A stretch of 8,151 bases of DNA, from assembly GCA_002361365.1 (NCBI GenBank), contig DEST01000002.1, positions 1 to 8,151 of the forward strand, in the 5' to 3' direction. The stretch is from Alphaproteobacteria bacterium UBA3307 (lineage in GTDB: Bacteria; Pseudomonadota; Alphaproteobacteria; RF32; CAG-239). Made by a program: the position numbers and the translations under genes. Positions 1-6,051 of the stretch are shown here, piece after piece. The first letter of the stretch is position 1. Every line of letters starts with the position of its first letter. The notes below the pieces were generated by a model. The model saw only the letters and a list, made by a program, of their open reading frames with translations. It did no database searches and had not been told where the DNA came from.

Positions 1-1885
1 TAGCGTCTAATTTAGCATAGTCAGCTAAATCAGAGGTATTAGCTTTTTCGCCTAATTGGTCAGCAATTGTGCTGTCTGCGCTAAATCCGGCGCCGATAAC
101 ACTATCTAACTTCTGAACGTTTGCACCTAAAGAGGTAGTTGCAGATGTATCATCGCTATAAGCTTTAATATAGTTACCATCGCTCCATGTGCCGAGCATA
201 AATGCATCAGCAGTTTGAGCATTTTGTCTTAAGCTAACAACACCGTCCGTTACAGAAACGTCACCATAAGTACCTAAAGAAGCTTGAGCAACAGCTTCGC
301 TAACAGTAGCATCACCAAAGTCTAATGTTACGTTTTTATTAGAACCGGCACCTGTGTTCAGCAACTTAATTTCTTGAACAATTAAGCTACCAGTACTACC
401 TGTTGCTTTAGTAATTTTATCGGCAGAATCTGCGGCAGCATCTGCATCTACATACAAATCAATAGCACCGCCGGTTTTAATACCTTCTAAGTTGTCAATG
501 CCATTGTTGCGCAAATCAATCGAACCGCTGTCGATAGAACCGTTTGTACCGGTTGAGAATGTTGCACCTTTGGCAAGTTTAATAGCATTATTTTTAACAG
601 AGCCGTCAAATACAGTTGTTCCGGCACCTTTAACATTAAGAGTGCCGTTAGTCGTGCTATCACCGTCAATACCGCTACCAAAAGTAACTGTCTTACCTTC
701 TGCGGCATCAACATTTGCCGTGCCGGCATTGTATAAGTCGTTTGCTACGCCGCTAGCGGTATTGTCTTTAAATACCAAATTACTATTCGTTGCCTTCAAG
801 TTTAAGGTTGCACCTGAGCGATTATAAATAGCACCATAGGCATTTGTTGAAGCATTGTTTGTAAACAAACCGCCATCAACTGTTGCTGTACCTTGGTTCC
901 AAATTGCATTACCGGTGTTAGAATCAAAGGTAATGTTAGATGCAGTAAATGTACCAGAACCTTTGTTCCACAGACCACCAATTCCTGCTGTTGAAGAACC
1001 ATCATTGTCAGAAACTGTTGCACCAGACCCTAAATCCAACGTACCGCCATTTTCAATAGCCGTACCTGTATTATCTGTAATAACAGCATTAGCACCTAGA
1101 GTTAATTTATTGCCTTCAGCATCAATAGAAATAGCAGAACCATAAGAAGTTGATGTGTTTCCGGTAAATTTAGCATTACTACCGATTGTTGCTGTTACTT
1201 TACCATTCGGATGTCCACTGTATGCATTATCAGTTAATCTAATACCAGCACCTCGATTTGCTGTAGTATTATTGCTGAATTCTACATAATCACCGATTGT
1301 AACATCGTTAGCACCAAACAAATATAAACCAGCACCACTATACGCATTGTTATTGATAAATTTAACATGATCTCTAATCGTAACAGTTTTAGTAGAAGTT
1401 GATGTTCCTTCAGAATAAATAGCAGCACCTAATTCAGATCCACCAGAGGTTACTTCAGCACGACCATCCAAACGAGAACGGTTACCGTCAAACGTAACGT
1501 TATTACCGACGTTTAAAACACCGCTGTTATAAACAACACCGCCGGCAATAGGAGCAAAGTTGCCCGAAAAAGTTAAATTATCTCCAATATTTAAAGTGCC
1601 GTTGTTTTTATAAACACCAATATCCGTAATGCCTTCCAAATGAATACCATCTGCGTCCACAGCTTTAGGATTTAAGTTTATATCTTGGTTATTCAAGTTT
1701 GCACCGGAAACTCCTTCCGCTACATTCAATGTATCACCAGAAGCAATCGTTGTTGTCGCATTCGCCGGTGTGGCGGTCGCTACTGCGCCTAACGCAAATA
1801 ACCCAAGGTTAATCATTAGGCATTTTTTTAATACACTACGATATTGCGCTGTCAACAGGCCTATCGCAGTTCTTGAATACTTCAT
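1..1885 (-). CDS. Large exported surface protein with PMP-like FxxN repeats (N-terminal 628 residues, runs off the left edge)
   Basis: An uninterrupted minus-strand frame runs from ATG at 1885 to the window edge, so the C-terminus is missing. A purine-rich Shine-Dalgarno sequence (AGGAAAGGA, 1893-1901) sits 7 bases before the start. The first ~43 residues form a long signal peptide: a polar and basic N-region ending in LKKC, a hydrophobic core (MINLGLFALGAVATA) and a likely cleavage site after PANA. The region from about residue 100 to 390 carries repeated FxxN motifs (FSGN, FDGN, FINN, FSNN, FTGN, FDSN, FTNN, FKDN). Several are followed by small-residue motifs of the GGA type (AGGVVYN, GAGLYL, GAGIRL, YGAIYN). 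This pattern is known from chlamydial polymorphic membrane proteins and other beta-helix passengers. The fragment ends in helical-looking sequence (ADQLGEKANTSDLADYAKLD). Composition is rich in G, N, T, A and S with few cysteines. Inferred role: cell-surface adhesin or autotransporter passenger. Whether a C-terminal beta-barrel follows cannot be seen. Confidence 0.85.
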   Translation of the reverse strand, partial: MKYSRTAIGLLTAQYRSVLKKCLMINLGLFALGAVATATPANATTTIASGDTLNVAEGVSGANLNNQDINLNPKAVDADGIHLEGITDIGVYKNNGTLNIGDNLTFSGNFAPIAGGVVYNSGVLNVGNNVTFDGNRSRLDGRAEVTSGGSELGAAIYSEGTSTSTKTVTIRDHVKFINNNAYSGAGLYLFGANDVTIGDYVEFSNNTTANRGAGIRLTDNAYSGHPNGKVTATIGSNAKFTGNTSTSYGSAISIDAEGNKLTLGANAVITDNTGTAIENGGTLDLGSGATVSDNDGSSTAGIGGLWNKGSGTFTASNITFDSNTGNAIWNQGTATVDGGLFTNNASTNAYGAIYNRSGATLNLKATNSNLVFKDNTASGVANDLYNAGTANVDAAEGKTVTFGSGIDGDSTTNGTLNVKGAGTTVFDGSVKNNAIKLAKGATFSTGTNGSIDSGSIDLRNNGIDNLEGIKTGGAIDLYVDADAAADSADKITKATGSTGSLIVQEIKLLNTGAGSNKNVTLDFGDATVSEAVAQASLGTYGDVSVTDGVVSLRQNAQTADAFMLGTWSDGNYIKAYSDDTSATTSLGANVQKLDSVIGAGFSADSTIADQLGEKANTSDLADYAKLDA

Positions 1886-1996
1886 GAAATTTTCCTTTCC
1901 TAAAAGTTAATTCAAATTGTTAAAAATTATTGGCTTTATATTTTTTCGTTTTACAAAACTTTGTGCGTAATAGTGTCTTTCTTCGGACTTTTTCCT

Positions 1997-2329
1997 CTGT
2001 CATTCTTGGGCTTGCCGATAGGCAAGAACCGAGAATCCCTTTTCTCTGTCATTCTTGGACTTGCCGATAGGCAAGAACCGAGAATCCCTTGAGCACTGAG
2101 ATCCTCGCTTTCGCAAGGATGACAGTGTTTTTTCCTGTCATTCTTGGGCTTGCCGATAGGCAAGAACCGAGAATCTCTTTTTCCTGTCATTCTTGGGCTT
2201 GCCGACAGGCAAGAACCGAGAATCTCTTGAGTACTGAGATCCTCGCTTTCGCAAGGATGACAGTGTTTTTTTCCTGTCATTAAATCCTCGCTTTCGCAAG
2301 GATGACAGCAAAAATCGCAAGGATGACAG
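1997..2329. repeat. Palindromic repeat block: tandem 138-bp unit made of A and B elements, plus fragments
   Basis: Two kinds of short element alternate. Element A is 41 bp and starts CTGTCATTCTTGG; its core CTTGCC-GATA-GGCAAG is extended by flanking pairing into a long hairpin. Copies are at 1997-2037, 2046-2086, 2135-2175 and 2184-2224. Element B (26 bp, GATCCTCGCTTTCGCAAGGATGACAG apart from small variants) lies at 2100-2125 and 2238-2263, with further copies at 2284-2308 and a stub at 2315-2329. B is inverted relative to A: both outer ends read CTGTCAT inward. The A-A-B arrangement at 1997-2134 is repeated at 2135-2272 with identical spacing and a few substitutions. A third, collapsed copy keeps only the first bases of A (2274-2281) joined to B. 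The block lies between the surface protein's upstream region and the GIY-YIG gene. It resembles dispersed intergenic palindromic repeats of other bacteria; mobility is inference. Confidence 0.9.
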
Positions 2330-2356
2330 TGCTCAATAAGGAATATCCCTTAAACA

Positions 2357-2647
2357 TCATTTACAAACCATATCATATAAATCATTCCAATCTGCATTGA
2401 AATCATTTATTAACTTCAGTTTCCAATCACGCTTAAAATGTTTTAACGCCTTTTCACGCGCAATCGCCGTCAGTTCGTCCTCATAACACTCATAATACAC
2501 CAACTTGCTCAAATTGTACCTCTGGGAGAAACCTTTAAACAACTTGTGCTTATGCTCGTATATCCGCCGCGCCAAATCGTTGGTTACGTCGATATACAAT
2601 GCGCCATTCGGCCTGTTCGTAATGATATAGACATACATCCGTTTCAT
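2357..2647 (-). CDS. Small GIY-YIG domain protein (single-domain, UPF0213/YhbQ-like)
   Basis: The product is 96 residues from ATG at 2647; an upstream in-frame TTG at 2668 would add seven residues, but no strong ribosome binding site marks either. The N-terminus reads MYVYIITNRPNGALYIDVTN, followed by DLARRIYEHK, which matches the single-domain GIY-YIG family (typically VYI...TLYIGVT...L.RR..EHK). Tyr7, Tyr18, Arg27 and His32 are at the expected motif positions, and the central ..AIAREKALKHFKR segment supplies the usual REK-type Glu. The tail ..NADWNDLYD corresponds to the family's NP-W-DL ending. The glycine of the YIG half is an aspartate (YID), which is unusual. Proteins of this family are small cytosolic nuclease-fold proteins, often of unknown biological role. 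The gene stands alone between the repeat block and the non-coding RNA candidate, which could be its leader. Confidence 0.85.
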   Translation of the reverse strand: MKRMYVYIITNRPNGALYIDVTNDLARRIYEHKHKLFKGFSQRYNLSKLVYYECYEDELTAIAREKALKHFKRDWKLKLINDFNADWNDLYDMVCK

Positions 2648-2699
2648 TTCAACATATTTCACACACAAAAGTCTTATTCACGATTTTTATATAGCCATC

Positions 2700-2826
2700 T
2701 TATTAACACACTCCGGCAGGCCTAAACCTATGTGTATTGCTTCAGCGCCCCAATTGGCGTATCGTATCGCGCCCCAAAAGGCACTCATTAAATACACATA
2801 ACTTCACCCTACTTACAGTGATGTTA
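2700..2826 (-). ncRNA. Candidate structured RNA (rod-like fold; 6S-like layout possible, family not identified)
   Basis: Downstream of a near-consensus promoter the minus strand can fold into a long rod. The closing stem pairs 2817-2826 (5' arm UAACAUCACU) with 2704-2712 (AGUGUGUUA), giving 9 pairs with one bulged U. A perfect 10-bp stem follows (2791-2800 with 2729-2738). Between these stems lies an internal loop of about 16 nt on each side. The apical part can form a further 6-bp stem (AGUGCC with GGCGCU) and a GGCG/CGCC hairpin. The segment is visibly more GC-rich than its AT-rich flanks, and no open frame of note covers it. A closing stem, a large central bubble and a terminal arm is the general plan of 6S RNA, but I cannot match its conserved sequence and the length is short. 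It could instead be a leader of the GIY-YIG gene, which starts about 55 bp further on. Confidence 0.45.
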
Positions 2827-2832
2827 CGCCTG

Positions 2833-2861
2833 AGTTTATTATTCAATTTTTTAATTGTCAA
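2833..2861 (-). promoter_or_regulatory. Sigma70-type promoter for the structured RNA / GIY-YIG gene
   Basis: On the minus strand, TTGACA (2856-2861) is followed by a 17-bp spacer and TAAACT (2833-2838). The -35 matches consensus perfectly. The predicted start falls at about 2825-2827, exactly where the 5' arm of the closing stem of the RNA candidate begins. Confidence 0.65.
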
Positions 2862-3054
2862 AGAAAAAGTAACTTTCACACAATTAATTTTTTAAACTCT
2901 GTGCATAACTTAGAATGTTTTATTATAACATATTGTTCTTACCCTAAAATTATTATATATATCAAAAATACTGCTTTTCAATACACTAAACGCAAAAAAA
3001 GCTGCCAACAGACAACCTTTTCCAACTCTCTTGTAAAATGTGAAAAATTAACCG

Positions 3055-3085
3055 GAAAAATGGGTTGAGAAAATCCCAACCCATT
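3055..3085 (-). terminator. Intrinsic terminator of the rplM-rpsI operon
   Basis: On the minus strand a 9-bp perfect stem (3077-3085 with 3059-3067, AATGGGTTG/CAACCCATT, 9-nt loop) is followed by a run of Ts. It begins about 30 bp after the rpsI stop codon. Confidence 0.85.
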
Positions 3086-3114
3086 GAAAATAAATATTCT
3101 TTTGTTTTGCGAGA

Positions 3115-3600
3115 TTAACGCTTGGAGAATTGATAAGAACGGCGAGCTTTCGCTTTACCATACTTCTTACGCTCAACCACACGGTCATCACGCGTTAAGA
3201 AACCGGCGCTCTTCAAGGTGGCGCGCAATTCCGGCTCATATTCATTCAGAGCCTTGGAAATACCGTGCTTAATCGCACCGGCCTGACCGGATAATCCGCC
3301 GCCCTTAACAGTGCAGATAACGTCAAATTCGTTCTCACGATTGGTAATCGCAAACGGTTGATTGATAACCATTTTCAACACCGGACGTGCAAAATATTCA
3401 TCAATCGACTTGTCATTGATGGTAATGTTGCCCTTACCCGGCATAATCCATACGCGAGCAACCGCATCTTTACGCTTGCCGGTAGCATACGAACGACCTT
3501 TCTTATCTTTTACGGCCTTGCGTGTTGCTTTCGGCTCTTCCGCAGCAGTTGTTGCAGCCTTTATATCTTGTAAAGATTCAATTTTCTTCTTAGCTACCAT
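3115..3600 (-). CDS. rpsI: 30S ribosomal protein S9 (uS9)
   Basis: This is ribosomal protein S9 of the small subunit head, 161 residues. An N-terminal extension of about 35 residues rich in Lys, Ala and Glu precedes the conserved core, as in many alphaproteobacteria. The core starts at GRSYATGKRKDAVARVW (residues 35-51) and continues through PGKGNITIN and the VKGGGLSGQAGAIKHGISKAL segment. The basic C-terminus ends in the universal SKR (159-161), which in the family reaches the P-site tRNA anticodon stem-loop. The start ATG shares one base with the rplM stop (TAATG), and an AGGAG binding site lies inside the end of rplM (3610-3614), so the genes are translationally linked. It is the last gene of the operon, with a terminator directly downstream. 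Complete, nothing unusual. Confidence 0.98.
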   Translation of the reverse strand: MVAKKKIESLQDIKAATTAAEEPKATRKAVKDKKGRSYATGKRKDAVARVWIMPGKGNITINDKSIDEYFARPVLKMVINQPFAITNRENEFDVICTVKGGGLSGQAGAIKHGISKALNEYEPELRATLKSAGFLTRDDRVVERKKYGKAKARRSYQFSKR

Positions 3601-4070
3601 TATAATGCACTCCTTTTATTTTTAGAGTTTTGAGAAGCAAAATCCCAAACTACCGGATTTTGCGCCGTATGCGGATGTTCCGAACCGGCATATACCTTCA
3701 GCTTTGTCATCATCTGACGACCAAGCGGATTGCGTGAAATCATACGTTCAACCGCTTTTTGAATCACACGCTCCGGAAAACGGCCGCTCAAAATCTTGCC
3801 GGCTGTGGTATCCTTTACGCTACCAATATAGCCGGTGTGCTTATAATAGTGTTTGTTTGCCAATTTTTTACCGGTCAGTTTAACCTTGTCGGCATTTATT
3901 ACGACAACATAGTCACCGCAATCCAAATTCGGAGTGAAATAAGGCTTGTTCTTACCGCGCAAAATCTTGGCGATTTCCGCAGAAAGACGACCTAAAATAA
4001 CACCTTCGGCATCGACAACATACCATTTTCTTTCGATGTCCGACGGTTTTGTTGTATGTGTAGAAATCAT
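3600..4070 (-). CDS. rplM: 50S ribosomal protein L13 (uL13)
   Basis: This is ribosomal protein L13, an early-assembly protein of the large subunit that binds 23S rRNA; 156 residues. Recognisable blocks are KPSDIERKWYVVDAEGVILG (8-27), LRGKNKPYFTPNLDCGDYVV (37-56), the H-x-TGY segment (KHTGYIGSVK, 78-87), GRFPERVIQKAVERM (96-110) and LKVYAGSEHPHTAQNP (124-139). The C-terminus carries a short extension after the AQNP motif. It is the first gene of the two-gene rplM-rpsI operon and overlaps the rpsI start by one base. The start at 4070 fits the family N-terminus; the binding site is weak (AGAGAG at 4077-4082). A near-consensus promoter lies just upstream. Complete and ordinary. Confidence 0.98.
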   Translation of the reverse strand: MISTHTTKPSDIERKWYVVDAEGVILGRLSAEIAKILRGKNKPYFTPNLDCGDYVVVINADKVKLTGKKLANKHYYKHTGYIGSVKDTTAGKILSGRFPERVIQKAVERMISRNPLGRQMMTKLKVYAGSEHPHTAQNPVVWDFASQNSKNKRSAL

Positions 4071-4108
4071 CTTAATCTCTCTTATAAAGTTAATGTTAAT
4101 TCTCGGTC

Positions 4109-4136
4109 AATATACACAAAGTTTTGAGCTTGTCAA
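4109..4136 (-). promoter_or_regulatory. Promoter of rplM-rpsI
   Basis: Minus strand TTGACA (4131-4136), a 16-bp spacer and TATATT (4109-4114). The predicted transcript start is around 4102, giving a 5' leader of about 30 nt before rplM. Confidence 0.75.
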
Positions 4137-4208
4137 CCAAAAAATACATATTTTTTCAATATTTTAACACTGAGGTATAATAATACCGCATAAGATTGAA
4201 AATCATTC

Positions 4209-4236
4209 TTGACAATTTCTATGAAAAGTGTAAGCT
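4209..4236 (+). promoter_or_regulatory. Possible promoter of the TrpF-like gene
   Basis: Plus strand TTGACA (4209-4214) is followed by 16 bp and TAAGCT (4231-4236), which matches the -10 consensus only moderately. It is divergent from the rplM promoter; the two -35 boxes are about 70 bp apart. The stretch between them holds a small inverted repeat, GGTAT-AATA-ATACC (4174-4187). Confidence 0.45.
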
Positions 4237-4281
4237 TATACCATATTTTAGATTATTGTTTTATCTCAAATTTTTTTGCCT

Positions 4282-5052
4282 ATGATTCTTAATTTTATTA
4301 CTTGCTCGGGGACTAATGAGTTTACCGACATCAGAGAACTTGTTGCGTTGATGCAGGAATATCCGCTCGGCGAAATCGGAGTTCAGGTATCTGAAAAACA
4401 GTCGCCTAAAGGCGGTGCGCGCATCGAATGGATTAGGGAACTCAATGCCTATCTTGCAGAACACAACATCGCCATCAATGCCGCCTTGCACATCAATCGC
4501 TCTTGGGTGGAAAGCTTGTGCCGCGGAATTGTTGTGCCGGACTTGCATGAGCTGTTGGAACTGCGTGACATCTATGGCTTGCCAATGTTCAAGCGCTTAC
4601 AGCTTAACTTTAAGCTCGGACGTGATGATGTCCGTGAGGATTGTGACGATACTCTGGTTGAGTTGCAACACAACATCAAGCGCAGGTTTATCCTCTCGTG
4701 CAACAAAAGCAACGAACGCATTGTTCGCTCGCTTTATTTAAAGGGGCTGCGTTTCGATTGTTTATACGATTCTTCGTTTGGTGCCGGAATAGCACCGGAT
4801 TCTCGTCAGGCTCCGATGTTTTCTGATATTCTGCAAGGTTATGCCGGCGGAATTTCTCCGCAGTCGGTATGTTCCGAACTCGGTAAAATTTCGCGCGCAA
4901 CGGATAATTCGGCAACCTTAGGCAACATCTATATCGATGCCCAAAAAGGACTGGAAGACGAACAAACCCACCTCTCGCTCGAAAAATGCCGCACATATCT
5001 CGCCTATGCCACTCGTTGGTATCGTAATTATCGTTGGGGCGTAGATTTGTAA
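4282..5052 (+). CDS. Uncharacterised TIM-barrel protein, phosphoribosylanthranilate isomerase (TrpF)-like
   Basis: The product is 256 residues from ATG at 4282; a TTG two codons upstream is less likely. Neither start has a visible Shine-Dalgarno sequence, the upstream bases being T-rich. The layout suggests a (beta/alpha)8 barrel. A GEIGVQVSEKQSP strand segment comes early. Later comes FDCLYDSSFGAG, resembling the late acidic-strand region of TrpF, then YAGGISPQSV, equivalent to the AGGL-x-P-x-NV phosphate-binding loop. NIYIDAQKGLEDE followed by LSLEKCRTYLAYA corresponds to the last strand and helix. The N-terminal KICG motif expected of true TrpF is not evident (MILNFITCSGTNEF instead, with a cysteine at a similar place). 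No trp genes are nearby. I infer a TrpF-superfamily protein with another or unknown substrate. It is monocistronic, with its own terminator. Confidence 0.6.
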   Translation: MILNFITCSGTNEFTDIRELVALMQEYPLGEIGVQVSEKQSPKGGARIEWIRELNAYLAEHNIAINAALHINRSWVESLCRGIVVPDLHELLELRDIYGLPMFKRLQLNFKLGRDDVREDCDDTLVELQHNIKRRFILSCNKSNERIVRSLYLKGLRFDCLYDSSFGAGIAPDSRQAPMFSDILQGYAGGISPQSVCSELGKISRATDNSATLGNIYIDAQKGLEDEQTHLSLEKCRTYLAYATRWYRNYRWGVDL

Positions 5053-5061
5053 TTAAAATAT

Positions 5062-5104
5062 AAAAAGCATATCCGCCGACTTTTAAGTTGACGGGTTGCT
5101 TTTT
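5062..5104 (+). terminator. Intrinsic terminator after the TrpF-like gene
   Basis: A hairpin with outer arms AAAAAGCA (5062-5069) and TGCTTTTT (5097-5104) and inner pairing (CCG/CGG, ACTT/AAGT) lies 9 bp after the stop codon. T-rich sequence on both strands suggests it could work in both directions. Confidence 0.8.
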
Positions 5105-5139
5105 CAAAAAAGTAATGATTAACTTAAATATGTTAGCTT

Positions 5140-5577
5140 ATGTTGGAATTTTTTGCCAGTGCCTATTTTTTAGGTATTTTATTGATGGTCGGAGGAGTTA
5201 TATTCTTCTTCTATATCTTTTTTTTGAGTTGGTATGAAGGTTATCCGCGTAAATTTTGGACGGCTTGCCTAACTTATGAATCCGACAAGGAACAACAAAG
5301 CCTTGTGCGTTTTATATGGCTTTTTGCTTGGATTTTGACTACGGTCGGTTCATTGGTGACGGCATTAAATCTTCGGAGCATTCCGCATACATTTTGGTGG
5401 ATTTTTGCACAAACGCTTTATGGCATTGTTCTTGTGTGGATGTTTGCAAAATGCTGTGTTGCAGCTGTCATCTTGGTGCAATATATCGGTTTGGGAATTA
5501 TCCGCATCAAAGATTGGATATTTCACGATAAAGCGCTGTTTTCCAGAAAAATAAAAGCTAAACCTTTGCAACGCTGA
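5140..5577 (+). CDS. Small integral membrane protein of unknown function (three predicted helices)
   Basis: I do not recognise this 145-residue protein. It shows a first hydrophobic helix at about residues 8-29 (FLGILLMVGGVIFFFYIFFL). A polar stretch follows with aromatic and charged residues (WYEGYPRKFW, then YESDKEQQ). A second helix lies at about 57-77 (RFIWLFAWILTTVGSLVTAL), and a long aromatic-rich hydrophobic segment at about 84-121 may be one long helix or two. The tail is basic (FSRKIKAKPLQR), which suggests a cytoplasmic C-terminus by the positive-inside rule. The start at 5140 is the only reasonable ATG in frame and has no clear ribosome binding site. The gene is bounded by terminators on both sides, so it is probably transcribed alone. 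It has no catalytic motif and no informative neighbour. Confidence 0.75.
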   Translation: MLEFFASAYFLGILLMVGGVIFFFYIFFLSWYEGYPRKFWTACLTYESDKEQQSLVRFIWLFAWILTTVGSLVTALNLRSIPHTFWWIFAQTLYGIVLVWMFAKCCVAAVILVQYIGLGIIRIKDWIFHDKALFSRKIKAKPLQR

Positions 5578-5584
5578 AATCTTA

Positions 5585-5626
5585 TAAAGACCGCTGATTC
5601 TCCTGAATTAACGGTCTTTATTTTTT
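5585..5626 (+). terminator. Intrinsic terminator after the membrane protein gene
   Basis: Arms TAAAGACCG (5585-5593) and CGGTCTTTA (5612-5620) form 9 perfect pairs. The loop adds an inner TGATTC/GAATTA stem. A run of six Ts follows (5621-5626). It may also stop readthrough from the convergent superoxide reductase gene. Confidence 0.9.
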
Positions 5627-5660
5627 ATAATTTACATAAAAAGCATATTATTTCACTATT

Positions 5661-6035
5661 TTATAGGCTGGCTGCCCACAAACCATGCAAATTACAATAT
5701 TCATAGACTTTTAATGGTTGTTCATCTGATGCCAAAACAAAATTTGCCACTGCATCTTCATTCGGCTGCAAATATTTTATTTGAACACCGTATGTGGTTT
5801 CAAGAGCAATCCATTGAATATAATGTGTTTCAATCATCGGATGCGGCACACTGCCGATTGTTATATGCACTGTGTTATTCTCCCTAACAACAGCCGGCAC
5901 ATGCTTTTCTTGTGCGCCATCGGTTGTATTTGGCATCAGAAGCTCCATTTCTTGTCCGCAACAAAACAGCGGCGCTCCTGATTTATGTAGCATCATAACC
6001 AAATTACCACAATGTTTACATCTGAAAAATTCCAT
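5661..6035 (-). CDS. dfx: Superoxide reductase, desulfoferrodoxin type (two iron centres)
   Basis: The enzyme reduces superoxide to hydrogen peroxide without making oxygen, a cytosolic defence of anaerobes and microaerophiles. In numbering from the first of two adjacent ATGs (6038), the N-terminal desulforedoxin domain has Cys7-x2-Cys10 and Cys26-Cys27, the four ligands of centre I. The catalytic domain carries EKH (44-46), GSVPHP with His66, His72 in METHY-like context (IETHY), and the terminal CNLHG with Cys115 and His118. These supply the four His and one Cys ligands of centre II plus the conserved Glu and Lys. The length of 125 is normal for the family. The ribosome binding site AGGAG (6042-6046) lies 3 bases from the first ATG but 6 from the second (6035), so I prefer 6035. 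It follows the secreted-protein gene by 16 bp and is probably co-transcribed. All key residues are intact. Confidence 0.95.
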   Translation of the reverse strand: MEFFRCKHCGNLVMMLHKSGAPLFCCGQEMELLMPNTTDGAQEKHVPAVVRENNTVHITIGSVPHPMIETHYIQWIALETTYGVQIKYLQPNEDAVANFVLASDEQPLKVYEYCNLHGLWAASL

Positions 6036-6051
6036 CATTTTCTCCTGTTAT

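Noticed and set aside
487..1145. Plus-strand and other-frame open frames inside the surface protein gene
   Set aside because: They are shadows of the long repetitive minus-strand frame, which is open for all 628 codons and has a signal peptide and binding site.
1951..2320. Open frames on both strands across the repeat block
   Set aside because: They consist of translated copies of the A and B palindromes and have no independent coding signs.
1997..2329. CRISPR array
   Set aside because: Repeats are of two kinds, partly inverted and tandem, and the gaps between them are themselves repeated rather than unique spacers; no cas genes are present.
2900..2908. A DnaA-box-like 9-mer (TTATGCACA on the minus strand) in AT-rich DNA, suggesting an origin
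   Set aside because: Only one box was seen, with no cluster and no origin-associated genes; chance is likely in AT-rich sequence.
4174..4187. Inverted repeat GGTAT-AATA-ATACC between the divergent promoters as a repressor site
   Set aside because: The arms are only 5 bp in AT-rich DNA and match no operator I can name.
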